A stretch of 64,000 bases of DNA, taken from NCBI GenBank assembly GCA_001792895.1, contig MARA01000004.1, positions 1,922,001-1,986,000 of the forward strand. Direction: 5' to 3'. This document shows positions 53,254-64,000 of this stretch, in pieces (positions within the stretch are counted from its first letter, which is position 1; the number at the start of each line of letters is the position of its first letter). Below the pieces are notes generated by a model. The model saw only the letters and a list, made by a program, of their open reading frames with translations. It did no database searches and was not told the origin of the DNA. This stretch comes from Lentinus brumalis (Eukaryota > Basidiomycota > Agaricomycetes > Polyporales > Polyporaceae). The position numbers and the translations under genes were made by a program.

Positions 53254-56079
53254 ATGTCGCGCCCCAGTACTTCGGAGGTCATCGCACTAGGCGAATATCT
53301 GAAACCAGACTTCAACCCCGCGTCCCTCACCGTAGCCCAGCTACTCGGAATCCTCGCCCACCACGAGGTCAAATATCCCACACAGTACACCAAGGCAAAG
53401 CTTGTCGAACTCTTCAATGCTGAGATCAAACCCAAGACCAAGAAGTTTGCCCGCGAGCGCATCAAGCGCGAGAAGAGTCAAGCCAGCGAGGACGGCATTA
53501 CCGATGGCATGACCGGGCGACCACTCGGTGAGAAACAGGTGCGTACCCTCGACCTTGCAAGTCGCGCCCATGGTCATTGTGATCTCAGCCTGCTAGGCGA
53601 TCAAGACGCCTTTCGAAGACACCTGTGCCTGAGGAGCCCGAAGAATCAGAGCCAGTTGCTAAGGTCAGTATCTGGCCTAGATGTACGGCAGCTTGGCCGT
53701 ACGCATACTCACTTCACTCTACGTGACTAGCCGAAGCGCCGACGCGCATCCGCAGAGCCTTCTCTGGGCGGGCCCTCAAGAAAGAAGGCGACCAAACCCG
53801 TACAACCCACGTTGGTAGAGGAAAGCGAGCCAGAGGAGGAGCCTGTGGTCCGCAAAGTAGGGAGACCAAGGAAGGCGGTGCGTCTTGAGTTATTGAATTG
53901 ATCTCTGGCTCCTGGGTCTAACCACCGTGTCAGATCGCGGAGGCCGGCACACAAGCTAGACGCGTCTCGCGTCCCCTGACCGACGATCCGGAGTCTGGCT
54001 GGGAAGATAACAATGTCTTCCAGGCAGATTCACCCTCCCCTATGCGCCCATCTCCCGTACGCCCTCGACCGCGCAAGTCCTCAGCCTCGGCACGCCCGGC
54101 TCCCAAGTCGCGCAAGTCAATGTCCGCACCCCCTCAGGTATTCCCGGTCTCGCCTACAAAAGATAAAGGCAAGGGTCGCGAGTTTGTGACGCCCGTCAAA
54201 CCTCCGGAGAGTTCTTTTGACCCACAATTGTCGGACTCAGTGCTCGTACGGCGTGAGCTCTCGATCGTCCCTGACACGCAGGAAGAAGACGAAGAACCGC
54301 AACCTATCCAATTCCATCCCGCCCCCGCTCCCGACAACTTCGTCGACAAAGCTGCCGTAGGGACTGATGTTCCCTCAGACGCCGAGGAGATGGACGACCG
54401 AGGCAGCCAGGATATGGATCCTGAGGGCGTGGTCGCTGTCGCACAGCGCATCTCTCAGGGTGGACAGATCGTCAAACGCGACGCAGATACAAGCCCTCCT
54501 CGTTTGCATTGGTCGCTGCGCATGCTGTTTGTCGCCCTGATCTTGTCTACCTTCGGGGTTGCTATCCAGTACAAGCAAGAGTCCATGGAGATCGGCTTCT
54601 GCGACGCTGGCAGGAGCACCAACGCTATCCTGGAAGGACTGCGTACGCGTCGGGCTGCGGTCGAGAGTTGCAACCGCGAGAATTGGACAGCACTCTATCT
54701 CGGTGACTCCACTGCCTCCGTCCCTGCTTCCGAACCTACTGCGACACCTACCAGTCTTGGAAATGAGCCGGACGGATCGACTGTAGAACTCTGTCCTCCC
54801 CCTCCCTTGGTTCCGTTCGTACGACCGGACGAGTGCACACCATGTCCCAAGCACGCTGTCTGCACGGCCAATTCTGTCACCTGCGAAAGCGGGTACATCT
54901 TACGTCCCCATCCTCTCCTGACACCTCTCCCACTCCCGGTCCTCCACAAAGAGGGCGGTCTGCAATCGTTCGAACGTCCTTTGCACAAGTTCGATGCATC
55001 GGACTTCCCCCATCTGTTGTACTCCATCATTTCCTCCGGGTTTGACGGTCTTCCTAGCCTTGGTCCCGTTGCTGCTCCGCCGCGGTGCGTGGAAGATCCT
55101 CGTCGCAGGCGTCACATCGGTGCTCTCGGTAAAGCCATCGAGTCGATGCTTGCGAACGAACGCGGACGCAGGCTTTGCGAAGGTCTCAACGTCGGCCTAC
55201 CGGAAGGCGACGATGCGACAGAAGCCCAGCGCTGGGGCATGGAGGTAGAAAAGCTCAGGGAGTATATCAAGGAAAAGACCACTGTGAGCTCGAGATCGCT
55301 GGGCCGTTACTGTCCGTCTCTGACGATACCTTCGCAGCCAAGCATGCTCAGCACTCTCGATGATACATTCAACGAGGCTGTCCAGCAGCTTGTGCAGTGG
55401 GGCGGTGTTTTCATGGGCGAGGACGCAACGTGAGCGGCTATCTTCTATCTGCCTCGTGTTAATGCCTCGTGTTTACTCACCACCTGCTATCGTCAGTGGC
55501 AAACGCTTCTTGGCCCACAAGACGCCGGCGATGAGTTGGCAATGCTCAGTCAGGGTTCAAGCTCGACAGTCATGGTCGGAGTGGCGGCGGTCGATCATGG
55601 GTACGTTCGTCTCTATCGGGAAGACGATCGACCCCTTTACTGACTGAGCTCTAGGAACTTTCGTTGGGATCTTGTCTGTCCTGGTAGTTCGTCGCCGTCA
55701 GGCACGACGAGCCATTGAAGATGAACAGGTCGCCGCACTCGTCACGGTCGCTCTAGACTCGCTGCGCAACCAGGAGCTTGCTCATCACACTGACCCCGTG
55801 ATGGTCTCCCGGCCCTACCTCTCTTCGCTGCAGCTTCGCGACCTGGTCTTGCAAGACGTGCATGACGTGTCGAAGCGCAAGCGACTGTGGTCACGCGTTG
55901 AGCGCGTGGTGGAAGGGAATGCAAACGTCCGCACCAACCTCCAGGAAGTGGAAGGCGGCGACGAGCAGCGGGTATGGGAGTGGGTCGGCAGTGCTGGCAA
56001 GACGCTTCCACCTGGGACCCCTGGTATGCAGATGTTGGACTTCGGAGGAAGGGGGCGGGATGGGCGAATCGTCGCCTGA
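53254..56079 (+). CDS. Inner nuclear membrane protein of the MAN1/Src1/Heh family
   Basis: These proteins anchor chromatin and nuclear pores and recruit ESCRT factors at the inner nuclear membrane. ATG at 53254. Residues about 20-65 form a HeH/LEM-like fold: FNPASLTVAQLLGILAHHEV, KYPTQYTKAKLVELFNAEI. A long basic disordered region follows (VRKVGRPRKA, RPRPRKSSASARPAPKSRK), then the first membrane span LRMLFVALILSTFGVAIQY. The lumenal MSC domain carries Cys-rich PDECTPCPKHAVCTANSVTC and ALGKAIESMLANERGRRLCE. The second span is TFVGILSVLVVRRR, and the C-terminal winged-helix-like part reads VSRPYLSSLQLRDLVLQDVH, RKRLWSRVERVVEGNANVRT and RVWEWVG. The stop is at 56079. Domain order is complete. 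Confidence 0.9.
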
Positions 56080-58210
56080 ACGCAGCCTCGGCGAACAACC
56101 CGTGAATCCGTCCTGCATTGGTCGGACATTGATCCACACGGTGATGATGATTATGAGTATGTCCTCATTCTTGTTTAAGCGATCCCTTTGTTCCTCTCAC
56201 CTCTCAGCGCTCTTCTTTGCCCATGTCGATGTTCCGTGTGGTCTTCGGAATTACGAAACATGATCCGTCTCTCGTCGCTTCCTATCGATTGTCGATGGCG
56301 AATCTCGCTGTTTACGCTCCTCATTCTCCAGTGTTGCGCATGTGCTGTCCTCCGTCGCTCTTCGATCTTCTTTTCATTTGTGTAAATGATGTTCCGCTAT
56401 GCCCGGAACCCATAGCTACCTCCTATCTCTGTCCGTAGTCTTTCCTGTTTTATGGCAATATCTATCGATATCCTGTTGTGGACTGCTACTGTATGACGAA
56501 TCCACCGGTCAAGAGCCTTGCTATCACCGTTCCTATTACGTCGCCGCTAGCTCGAGACGATGGCAACTTTGCAAGTGGGCCCTTGAAATCAGCTCCGTCA
56601 TCCATGGGTTCTAGTGCCCTGGTCCCGGAGACAACCTATCCTTGGCCTCGAAATGGGAGACATTAACTGTAAGTAGATGAAACCCGGCCACTCTCACCCC
56701 TTCCATCCCGCAGAAACTGTTAGTGCGAACTTCGCAATGTCTTCTGTCGAGCTCGGCCAGGCTCCTTACCGCGCACATACGTCATCTTTGCATCACGGAA
56801 AGGCCGATGTGTATTGCGGTGCGCGTCAGCGGCGACGAACGTAGCCCGCCACAACTCCCGGAGGGTGAAGAATTGAGCAGTGGTACGCTCCCTGGGCCTA
56901 AACTGGTATCCTGGTCCAGTGCCGCTAACGGCACCAGTGTCGCCGTGCATCCATCCCATCTGGTATCTGCATCCGCCATCTGCAGCGAGCGCATCGACAG
57001 AGACCCCGTTTCCAAGTGTTTCCAGCCCGAACGTTCCCTCGCAGGTCTTGGGTGCATCAGCAGACTTGCACCGGTCGCGTTGGCCAGCGTGATCTGAGGC
57101 TCATCCTCGTCCCCAGCTCCCCGAGCCGTCCCCATCCCTGCGACCCTATTAGTCCTCTCTCGTACAGACGGACGGCCGTGGTTCGCGCACATTAGCAAGC
57201 GTGCCAGGGGTGATCGCTGCTGTGTGCCCGACTAGCGGGCCTCTCTGAGTCTGCGCTGTGCTTAGCTTCCACAGGAGCGGCTAGCTCGGGCGCGGCTCCC
57301 GGGCTGCCCCATCCGACGGCGCCAGAACGGGCGAAGCGCCCGGAGTACGGTAGCCATGTGGCTGCCGTCGGGGACAAACCGGCGCCACAGCCCTCCTCTC
57401 CTCCTCAGCCACAGTTTAGCCATCCACCTCCTCTCTGTACCGTGGGTTCTCCTTGTGCGCAGCACTTACCTGGGCACCGATGCCGCAAGAGGAAAGGCCG
57501 GCGGGCGGGCAAATGCGCGAGTTGCGATTAGTCTTTACGTTTGACGCCTGGGAGGAAGGAAGCTTCGGTCCAGGATGCGCTTCTCTGCATATCCACCGAT
57601 GGGGAATCTATGGCGAGATGCCCATGCCGCCGGGAGGAGATGGTGGAAAGATCTCGAATTGCATAACTTGCACACGTCCATTATGGCACTGACGCGCTCA
57701 ACGACCGACGCACTAGCGACAGAGCGGGTGTTCGGACGTTATCGCCTGAGCTTTCGTGTCTCAAGGAGTGCGTGGCACGGTCCAGACTTGGGGCACGGTC
57801 TTGCAGCAATATCAGCGCGGACATCGAACGCGAAAGGTACCCCGCCATCGTGTCGGACGCGCAGCTCCCGCGAGCTCGAGGACTGGACAACGGAACTTGA
57901 GCTTGCAGGCTGAAGGTTGGCGGGGAACTCACGCAAGGAATCACAAGACTGTAATCAGATCTTCGCAGTTCTATCATGTAAGTATCGATGGGCCCACGTC
58001 GGCCAATACAGTCGCGTCGTCGTCGAGCTTCGCGCTCAGAAGCCAGCGCGCCGAGCCCTCGTTCGGGTGTCTGTTTGTCCGCTTAATGTGCAATCCGGAT
58101 GTCCCGTCTTCTGCGTTCCTCAGTTCCTCAGTTCCGCCACCTCCCCTTCTCGAACGACACATCAATACAGTGCAGTGGGTCTCCAATCCTGCTGCGCGCG
58201 CGCTCGCGCG
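56080..58210. other. 2.1-kb convergent region without a recognised gene
   Basis: This is the longest gap in the window. Open frames exist (for example minus 56782-57198 and plus 57575-57913, the latter starting with ATG), but none has a family signature or a coherent splice model. The part at 57250-57350 is very GC-rich. Candidate contents are 3' UTRs, an orphan gene or a noncoding RNA. Confidence 0.35.
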
Positions 58211-60744
58211 TCAACGCCAGTCCGAGGAGACGGACCAGCCCGCGTCGCCGGGCGGTCTCCGAGTCGCCATCCCTGAGTGGATCTTTTCGATGAGGGCGCG
58301 TTTCATGAATTGCTCCTCTGCGAGCACGCGCGTTACCTGGTGAAAACGGAGGCAAATTTGTTAGCTCGCATGCTCGCTTCGCGGACTTTTCGGTAGCTGC
58401 TCCATATGCAGAGGGGTGATTGTCATGCAGCCTCAAGACCTTCCCCGAAAGTGTTCTGGGACACCAGCGGGGGCCCGAGCCCGGGTTCGCTTCCGTTGCC
58501 CCCGGCCTTCCCAACTTCTGGGGAATGGTGGTGCCCGTGCCTTGTATGGTAAAAGTGCGAGGATGGTTATCACAGATGACGCACCCTGAGGAACCGCTCC
58601 AGGTCGACCCGCCCAGTGTTGAGGGCCCGGTGCAGATGGTAGATGGTATCTTCGATGGCGTTATCTTCGGCAACAAGATTAATGAGCCTGTACCGCGATG
58701 CGACCGTCGATGGAATTGTTCGTAGAAGGGAGCCAGGAGAAGAGAGGGAAGGGGAGAGAGCGGACCACCGTAGCGGATGGTTTTTGCCATTCGCAAATTC
58801 CACCGAGAGCCGGAAGAAGATGCCACAGTTCCAGCATAATGCAAAGTAGAGTTCGGGTCAGCCAACGACTCGGCAAAAATCAAAATCGAGAAAGAAGGAA
58901 AATTACGAACTGGTTGTACACAATGGTCGTCGAGCAAATCATTTCGTCGACCTCCGGGTCGCCCTTCCGCCGAAGCTCGGCGACGTTCCGTTCCCCGGCC
59001 GCGACGACCCCTTCAAGGCGTGCCGCCACACCACGGCACACGTCGCGGACGGCCTCGAGCCTAGCCATCTCGTCACGGATGGCCGGCTGGCCCGCTAACA
59101 GGTCCGTCTGATTCGCACGCAGCCGCTCAGCGTCGAGCGCCATGGCCTGGGAAAGCGAGGCGAGCTCCGAGGCAATCTTTCCGTGGACCTGATCGTGTAG
59201 GCGCAACAGCTCGGGGTTGGGCGGGCGTGGTGGCGCAACAGCTGGGGGTGGGGATGTTGACGGGCCAGCTGCGCTGTCATCTTCCGCGTCCAACAGATCC
59301 GGCGCTGGCACGGATGGTGGTGGTCGCGGGGGCGGGGGTGCTGGAGACGAGAATGTAGCCGGGAAGGGTGGCGGGGGAGCCTGGTTTGCCGGGGACGCGA
59401 CATACGGTGGGCTTGCACCACCTGTGTGTTGAGGTGTGGCGAACGACAGCGGTGGCGGAGGGGACTGCACCTGCCCGGAACAAACGTGCTGAGATATGCC
59501 ACCGTAACTTGTTGGCGACGCAACACCAGCGAGTGTCCCAGCGAGAGCCGGTTGTAGTGGCGGAGGTGGCGCCTGAGAAGGCAATTGGCCTGCTACCCGA
59601 TATGGAACGTGCGGTTGTGATCGAGTCTGAGTCGATGGGACGTGCGCCGGCCAAGGCGGGGTGCTATTTGCAGGCAAGTCAACATACGAGCGGCCGTGCG
59701 ACGCATAGCTTGGGGGAACCGGTGAATTCTGCAAGTGAGCAGGAACGGCGAATTCCTGCGGAGGGAGCGGTGGCGGTGGCCTCATCGCGAGGACAGGCTA
59801 TTGAATGGATGGTGACATCGGCGATTAGTGATATGATCAGTTCCCGATGAAGATGCCGTGAGGACGCGCACATACAGAGCTCAAATTAGCGGGCGATTGA
59901 CTTCTGATTGCAGTGGCCGCGTGAGGGAGGGGCACCGACGTGCTTCGCGAAGACAGCGGGGTGTTGGCGACAGCGGGTGTTCCAGGTTTGGCAGGCAGCG
60001 GCGGCGGGCCTCCGGGGAGTGTATCGGGCGGCATGGCTGGTGACGGTACTCGAACAGAAGCGGTACGATCGACAGGAATCGGCGGCGGCGGTCGGTGCGA
60101 GTAATCTGCAACTGGCGTGGAAGATGCCGATGGGCGGGCGGATTGCGCCGGGGTTGCTACGGTAGACTTGGGTTTCGCGTAAACGGGAGGCTGGCGAGAG
60201 AAAGCATCTTGCATTGCGTCGAGGAGCGCAGCAAGATTGCAGCCCTGCAGAAGAAGAAGTGAGCATGAGCGTTCGCCGGGCGCGATGTGTTGCAGCAAAC
60301 CTCGCTCTTGCGTTGCCAGTCACGGAGGTACTGGACAAGACATCGGCCGCTGACGTCCATGTCTGGCCCAGCACGGACGAGCATGTCGGTGGTGGGGACG
60401 ACATATGCTAGCGGTGGGTTCCTGGGATAGTCTCTCGGAAGCCAGACTGCGATTGGGATGTTGTAGGATGCTCCGCGGAAGGTAACTGGGAGGAGGCCGT
60501 GCAGGCACAGGAGGAGCTGTGTCCGGCCGTCGTCATACGCTGGAGGCCGCCGGGCGGGGGATGTATGAGCGACGGATCATGCGAGTGCGAGACGGGACGA
60601 CGAACTGTACACGTCCGTCTTGGGGCGGATGGTGGGATGGCGGGACAAGACTGCGTCGACGTGATTGAAGACGGCATCTGGGGACGCGTACGGCTGCACG
60701 TTCTGGCGAAGCCACTTGTGGGTTAGTGAGTCTGTCTTGCTCAT
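58211..60744 (-). CDS. VPS23: ESCRT-I subunit Vps23/TSG101
   Basis: This protein binds ubiquitinated cargo for sorting into multivesicular bodies. ATG at 60744 (MSKTDSLTHKWLRQNVQPY). The UEV domain continues across introns: VTFRGASYNIPIAVWLPRDY, PRNPPLAYVVPTTDMLVRAG and MDVSGRCLVQYLRDWQRKSE, then GCNLAALLDAMQDAFSRQPP. A long Pro-rich linker follows, including VPPSYASHGRSYVDLP, then a coiled coil (IASELASLSQAMALDAERLR). The steadiness box is EVDEMICSTTIVYNQ | LINLVAEDNAIEDTIYHLH | RALNTGRVDLERFLR | VTRVLAEEQFMKRALIEKI. It ends VSSDWR at 58211. Architecture is complete; the UEV has no catalytic Cys at the expected site, as in all TSG101 proteins. Confidence 0.94.
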
Positions 60745-61697
60745 CGTCGGAGACAACGAGCGGAGGGCTGTGCGCGACGCTGGGCGCGCTTGGGAGGAGA
60801 CGCGCGTCGGACCGGGGGAGCGGGGCGGCTGGAGGGCAGGGCCGGTCGCGGCGCTGGTTGGCTGCGACGGGCGTAAGGTTGGGCTCCCGCGCACTCGCAG
60901 CGCAGATTTGCTTCGGGGGGCGGGCGATACGCGTGGAGGGGGCGTGTCTACTCACCGCCAGTCCTCGTCCTCCGCCAGTCCCACGGCTCCTGCCCCCGCC
61001 ATCCGTCTCGAGGCGACACCAGGACTGGCGACGGTGGCCCGGAGCTGGTGGCGTCCCATTCCGGCCGTTCGCTTTTGCTCGCAAGCGGTGCCCACGATGG
61101 CGCACCATTTTGGGAAGGCTGAAAGGCCCCCGGTGCGAATGCGGAGTGCGCGTCCGCATTGTCATCCGAGTTCGCCGTCGAAGGGGCTCATATGCCGGGC
61201 TCTGGACCCGCGGGCGCTGGGAGGATGTCCCCGGACGTCTGGGGCGCAAAGTCGGTGGCCGCTATGCTGGAAGGGGGCACGGCGGGGCCCAGGCCGGTTC
61301 GGAGGCGCACCGGGGGGCGAATCCATAAGAGTGCTGGGCTGGTGGGCTGCAATCCAGGCTAAAACGGAGGGTCAGGGGCGCTGCCAGCCTCCAGAGCCGC
61401 GGACCCCGCCTGCCAAACGCGGATCACGAGGCCAGCGCTGCGCCGACTCCTGCTCGAATCGCTCCTTTCGCATTCCTCTTCTCGCCCGTCCACAGTATAT
61501 ATATTCCCCTTCCGGACCAATGTCGGCTCGTCGCCCCCACCCCGCCCCGTCCCCTTTGCGCCTTCCATATCCTCCGCCCGTGTGATCCAGTCGCCTTCAT
61601 GGGGAGGGAAGTCGCTTCTGCTTACCGCCGCCGCAAGTTTACCCTCCCGTCCCTCTCCCCGTCCCCCTCCCGTCTCTCCTCCGCCGCAAACAGCAGC
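60745..61697. promoter_or_regulatory. Divergent GC-rich region between VPS23 and the TEA factor gene
   Basis: No gene was supported, although several long GC-rich ORFs occur. A TATA-like TATATATATT lies at about 61496-61505, followed by a CT-rich leader up to the ATG at 61698. Confidence 0.45.
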
Positions 61698-63456
61698 ATG
61701 GAGTCCCTCCCTCCCGCCCCAAGGACAACCTCACCCCCGCCCGCAAGCACCACAAGCTCCTCAAGGACGGCAGCGAGGTCTGGTCCAAGGACGTCGAGAA
61801 GATATTCGTCGAGGGTCAGTCCAATCACGCTCCATGCCCTCCCACCCCCTCCGCTGAACACGCTTCTCCAACCCGTCTAGGCCTCCACCAGTACTGGCAG
61901 TCACCGTGGGCCACATATTCTCGCGGTCGCAGCCGGTGGCGGAACCAGTTCCTCGTCGACCACCTCAAGAAGGCCGGCATCCAGCGTACCAAGAAACAGG
62001 TCGCGAGCCACATCCAGGTCCTCCGCAATATGTGGCGGGGCCAACCAGGTCTGTACCCCCCTCGTTCCACGCATCGCGCACCGTATCATTTTGCTCATTT
62101 CCGTCCCGCAGAGTTTCATCTCGTCGCCGGTGGCGAGGAGCTCTTCCAGGAGAACGGCCTCCTTGCGCACTCTGACAAGAAGTCGAACGCGTCGCCCTCT
62201 CCGTCCGTGTCCCCTGGCAGAGTCGAACTCCACGAATCACCCGCTGCGTCGTCTTCGTCAACGCCGGAGTACCCCACATCCGAGTTCCCCTCTGACATTC
62301 AGACCGCGTCATTCCCTTCCCTCTCTCCCCCGTCCCAGCTCTCGCCCTTCTCTGAGCTAGGCGTTGAGGACGTCTTCACGAGTCCTCCATCTTCGACGCG
62401 TCTTTCTGAGTCTGCTTTCGGCTGTCTCTCATCGTCGCCACGGACCACACTTCCTATCACTCCGGTATCTGTCAAACTGGAGCCGCTTGCGATGGATCCG
62501 AGCCTGTTCACTCTCCCGCAGCCGTCGTTCGCTGATTCTCCAGCTGACTACACCCTATCTGCTCCTAACAGAATATCCCACCTCTACTTCTGGGCTGACG
62601 GCATGGTTCCGCTTACACTCGATGTTGACCGGCTAGTCGGCGCAACCCCGTCATCGCCATCGCGTACCTTTCTCCACTTCCGAGTGTCTATGCCTCCTCT
62701 AGCAGATCTGCGTTGTCCTCCCAACCTTCAGGGCGTGAATGGCGCGGTCTCTTTTGCGAGCCCGTGGACAAGCCTTGCCAAGTGCCAGACAAAGAGCTGG
62801 GGTTTGGGCAGGACCGTCATTTCCCAGGATCTTGGGCTATTCACCCAGGTGACCACACCGGAGCTTCAGTCGACCCTCGCCGCGGACCCAACATCCTCCC
62901 AGATGGTGTACGCGTACCTGCCAGATTCCGCCCTCAGCCGCTGCCATTGGCTCGATAATGGTGAGCTCGTTCAATCCCGCGGGTGCTCAGGAAGGGGCGA
63001 AGGCAGCTTCCTGGGCACGCCACGACCACATGCTGACCACGTGTGTCCGCCCCTGCAGTGCACACGATTACGCAACAGCTCGTCGTCGACAACGAGGTCC
63101 TCGCAGTCCTCGTCTTTCACGTGGAACGCGTAGCAGACGCGACCCGCACCGCACCCGCGATGGAACTCGTCGGGTTTCAGAAGTACCCCTGCCGGGGCGG
63201 CGCGCCCCCTTCATCCGCGTCCTCATCCTCATCATTCCCGTTCTTCGCGTCGCCCTCTCCGCCGGTGTCGCCCACTTCGCCCACTTTCGCACATACGCGC
63301 ACTTATCCGAGCGCGCCGGTGTCGCCACAGTCGCCCTTATTGCCCCGCATGAGCGTGCCGAGCGGCAGCGGTCCCGAGGACGTCTCCACCCCGATGTTGT
63401 ATTCATACCCTCCGCCACAGGCATTCGCATACTCTTACATGGTCGATCCCCGTTGA
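61698..63456 (+). CDS. TEA/ATTS-domain transcription factor
   Basis: A DNA-binding regulator of the AbaA/Tec1/TEAD family, in fungi tied to development and filament or spore formation. The TEA domain reads NLTPARKHHKLLKDGSEVW, SKDVEKIFVE | GLHQYWQSPWATYSRGR, SRWRNQFLVDHLKKAGIQRT and KKQVASHIQVLRNMWRGQP. Two introns follow the family pattern. A Ser/Pro-rich region is followed by a beta-rich part (HLYFWADGMVPLTLDVDRLV, TITQQLVVDNEVLAVLVFHV). It ends MVDPR at 63456. The likely start MESLPPAP at 61698 is one frame away from the domain: the switch falls at a C run (61717-61720). An alternative is an upstream ATG at 61520 joined by a 114-nt intron. Confidence 0.86.
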
Positions 63457-64000
63457 CCGTTGGCATCTCCATCCGCATCCGGCCCCCTTTTCCAACGAAC
63501 ACTTTGGTTATCACGCGAATTTCTTGCGCGTATTTATACCTTGCTGACTGGACCATACCGCGCCGAAACCCGCGCCCCTTATTTATTGCTCGTGTGCAGA
63601 ACACTCCCCGCCTTCGCCGCCGCCACCAGGGCGGCCCGGCGCCCGTCGCTGACATCTTCACCGGTCGCCGTTTCTTTCTCGCTCTGCGCTGCTCTCACGA
63701 ACCGTCGTAACGATCTCTTCTCCTCTTGTAGCATCCTATCTCCTTTCGGTCTCCTCCCTCTCTGTTTCCTCAAACTGTAGATATAGCTCGCGTCACGCGC
63801 GTTACCATTGTATCAGCTACAACGCACAAGTTCGAGCTACTCACCCCCGTACGACTTTTGGCTTCGTCACGGCGCCGTTTCCGTTGTTTGGGCGATCTCG
63901 CACTGACATGTCTACGCCTCGGGCGTAGGCTTGCTTCGCGGTCGTCATAGCATGTATGTGTTACGGGCTTACGGGTCACCGCCGCGCGGGGCATGTACGT
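63457..64000. other. Region downstream of the TEA gene to the window end
   Basis: Probably the 3' UTR and then spacer; TATA-like and CT-rich segments occur, but no gene was supported. Confidence 0.35.

Noticed and set aside
56782..57198. Minus-strand 138-codon ORF in the gap after the MAN1 gene
   Set aside because: No recognisable motif, no clear splice continuity with the neighbouring ORFs, and composition explained by local GC content.
57100..57360. GC-rich block that at first looked like an rRNA or snRNA fragment
   Set aside because: I could not match it to any conserved rRNA core (for example the sarcin-ricin loop) or to a folded tRNA-like pattern with A and B boxes.
60665..61585. 306-codon GC-rich plus-strand ORF
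   Set aside because: It overlaps the VPS23 5' exon in antisense and runs through a promoter region; composition only, no domain.
1..64000. Transposons, CRISPR arrays, tRNA genes, secondary-metabolite core genes
   Set aside because: I looked for transposase or reverse-transcriptase motifs, direct-repeat arrays, A/B-box pairs and PKS/NRPS/terpene-synthase motifs and saw none; the O-methyltransferase and SDR are not next to any core enzyme.

Overview
The window is a gene-dense stretch of a filamentous basidiomycete nuclear genome. About 24 protein genes sit in 64 kb on both strands, nearly all broken by GT..AG introns of roughly 45-70 nt. Several families point to Agaricomycetes: tandem fungal Zn2Cys6 clusters, an opsin-related 7TM protein, a cupredoxin GPI protein, an expanded F-box family and an AP-1 beta subunit without an ear domain. 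Polyporales is a guess that I did not verify. I saw no rRNA, tRNA, CRISPR array or intact transposon.

Layout. 1-11 kb: a USP48-like ubiquitin hydrolase (cut by the window start), a small membrane protein with a PPSY motif, a coiled-coil protein, an FHIP/Rai16 protein (HOOK-dynein adaptor) and a transcription factor with two tandem Zn2Cys6 clusters. 11.6-24.3 kb: a large disordered nuclear-type protein, an SDR dehydrogenase, a SET-domain methyltransferase, a UPF0658-like membrane protein, a secreted GPI-type protein and a DNAJC9 homologue. 24.5-39 kb: three paralogous F-box/zinc-finger genes plus one decayed relic. The first paralogue is separated from the others by an opsin-related protein, an AKR7-type aldo-keto reductase and an OTU6-type deubiquitinase. 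40-44.6 kb: a cupredoxin GPI protein and an Mso1-like exocytosis factor. 45.5-56 kb: mitochondrial sulfide:quinone oxidoreductase, RNase MRP subunit RMP1, AP-1 beta, an O-methyltransferase and a MAN1/Src1-type inner nuclear membrane protein. 58-63.5 kb: the ESCRT-I subunit Vps23 and a TEA/ATTS transcription factor.

How the genes relate. This is ordinary eukaryotic gene order, not an operon or a biosynthetic cluster. Membrane traffic (FHIP, Mso1, AP-1 beta, Vps23) and the ubiquitin system (USP48-like, OTU6, three F-box proteins, a PPSY membrane protein) recur, but no shared pathway can be shown from sequence alone.

The parts most worth a second look are: the F-box family with ACGCGT/CACGTG/CRE promoter elements and a fossil copy between two live ones; the double zinc-cluster gene whose two halves repeat the same 13-nt microexon architecture; the Ser-Tyr-Gly-rich repetitive cupredoxin; and a C-run frameshift just before the TEA domain.
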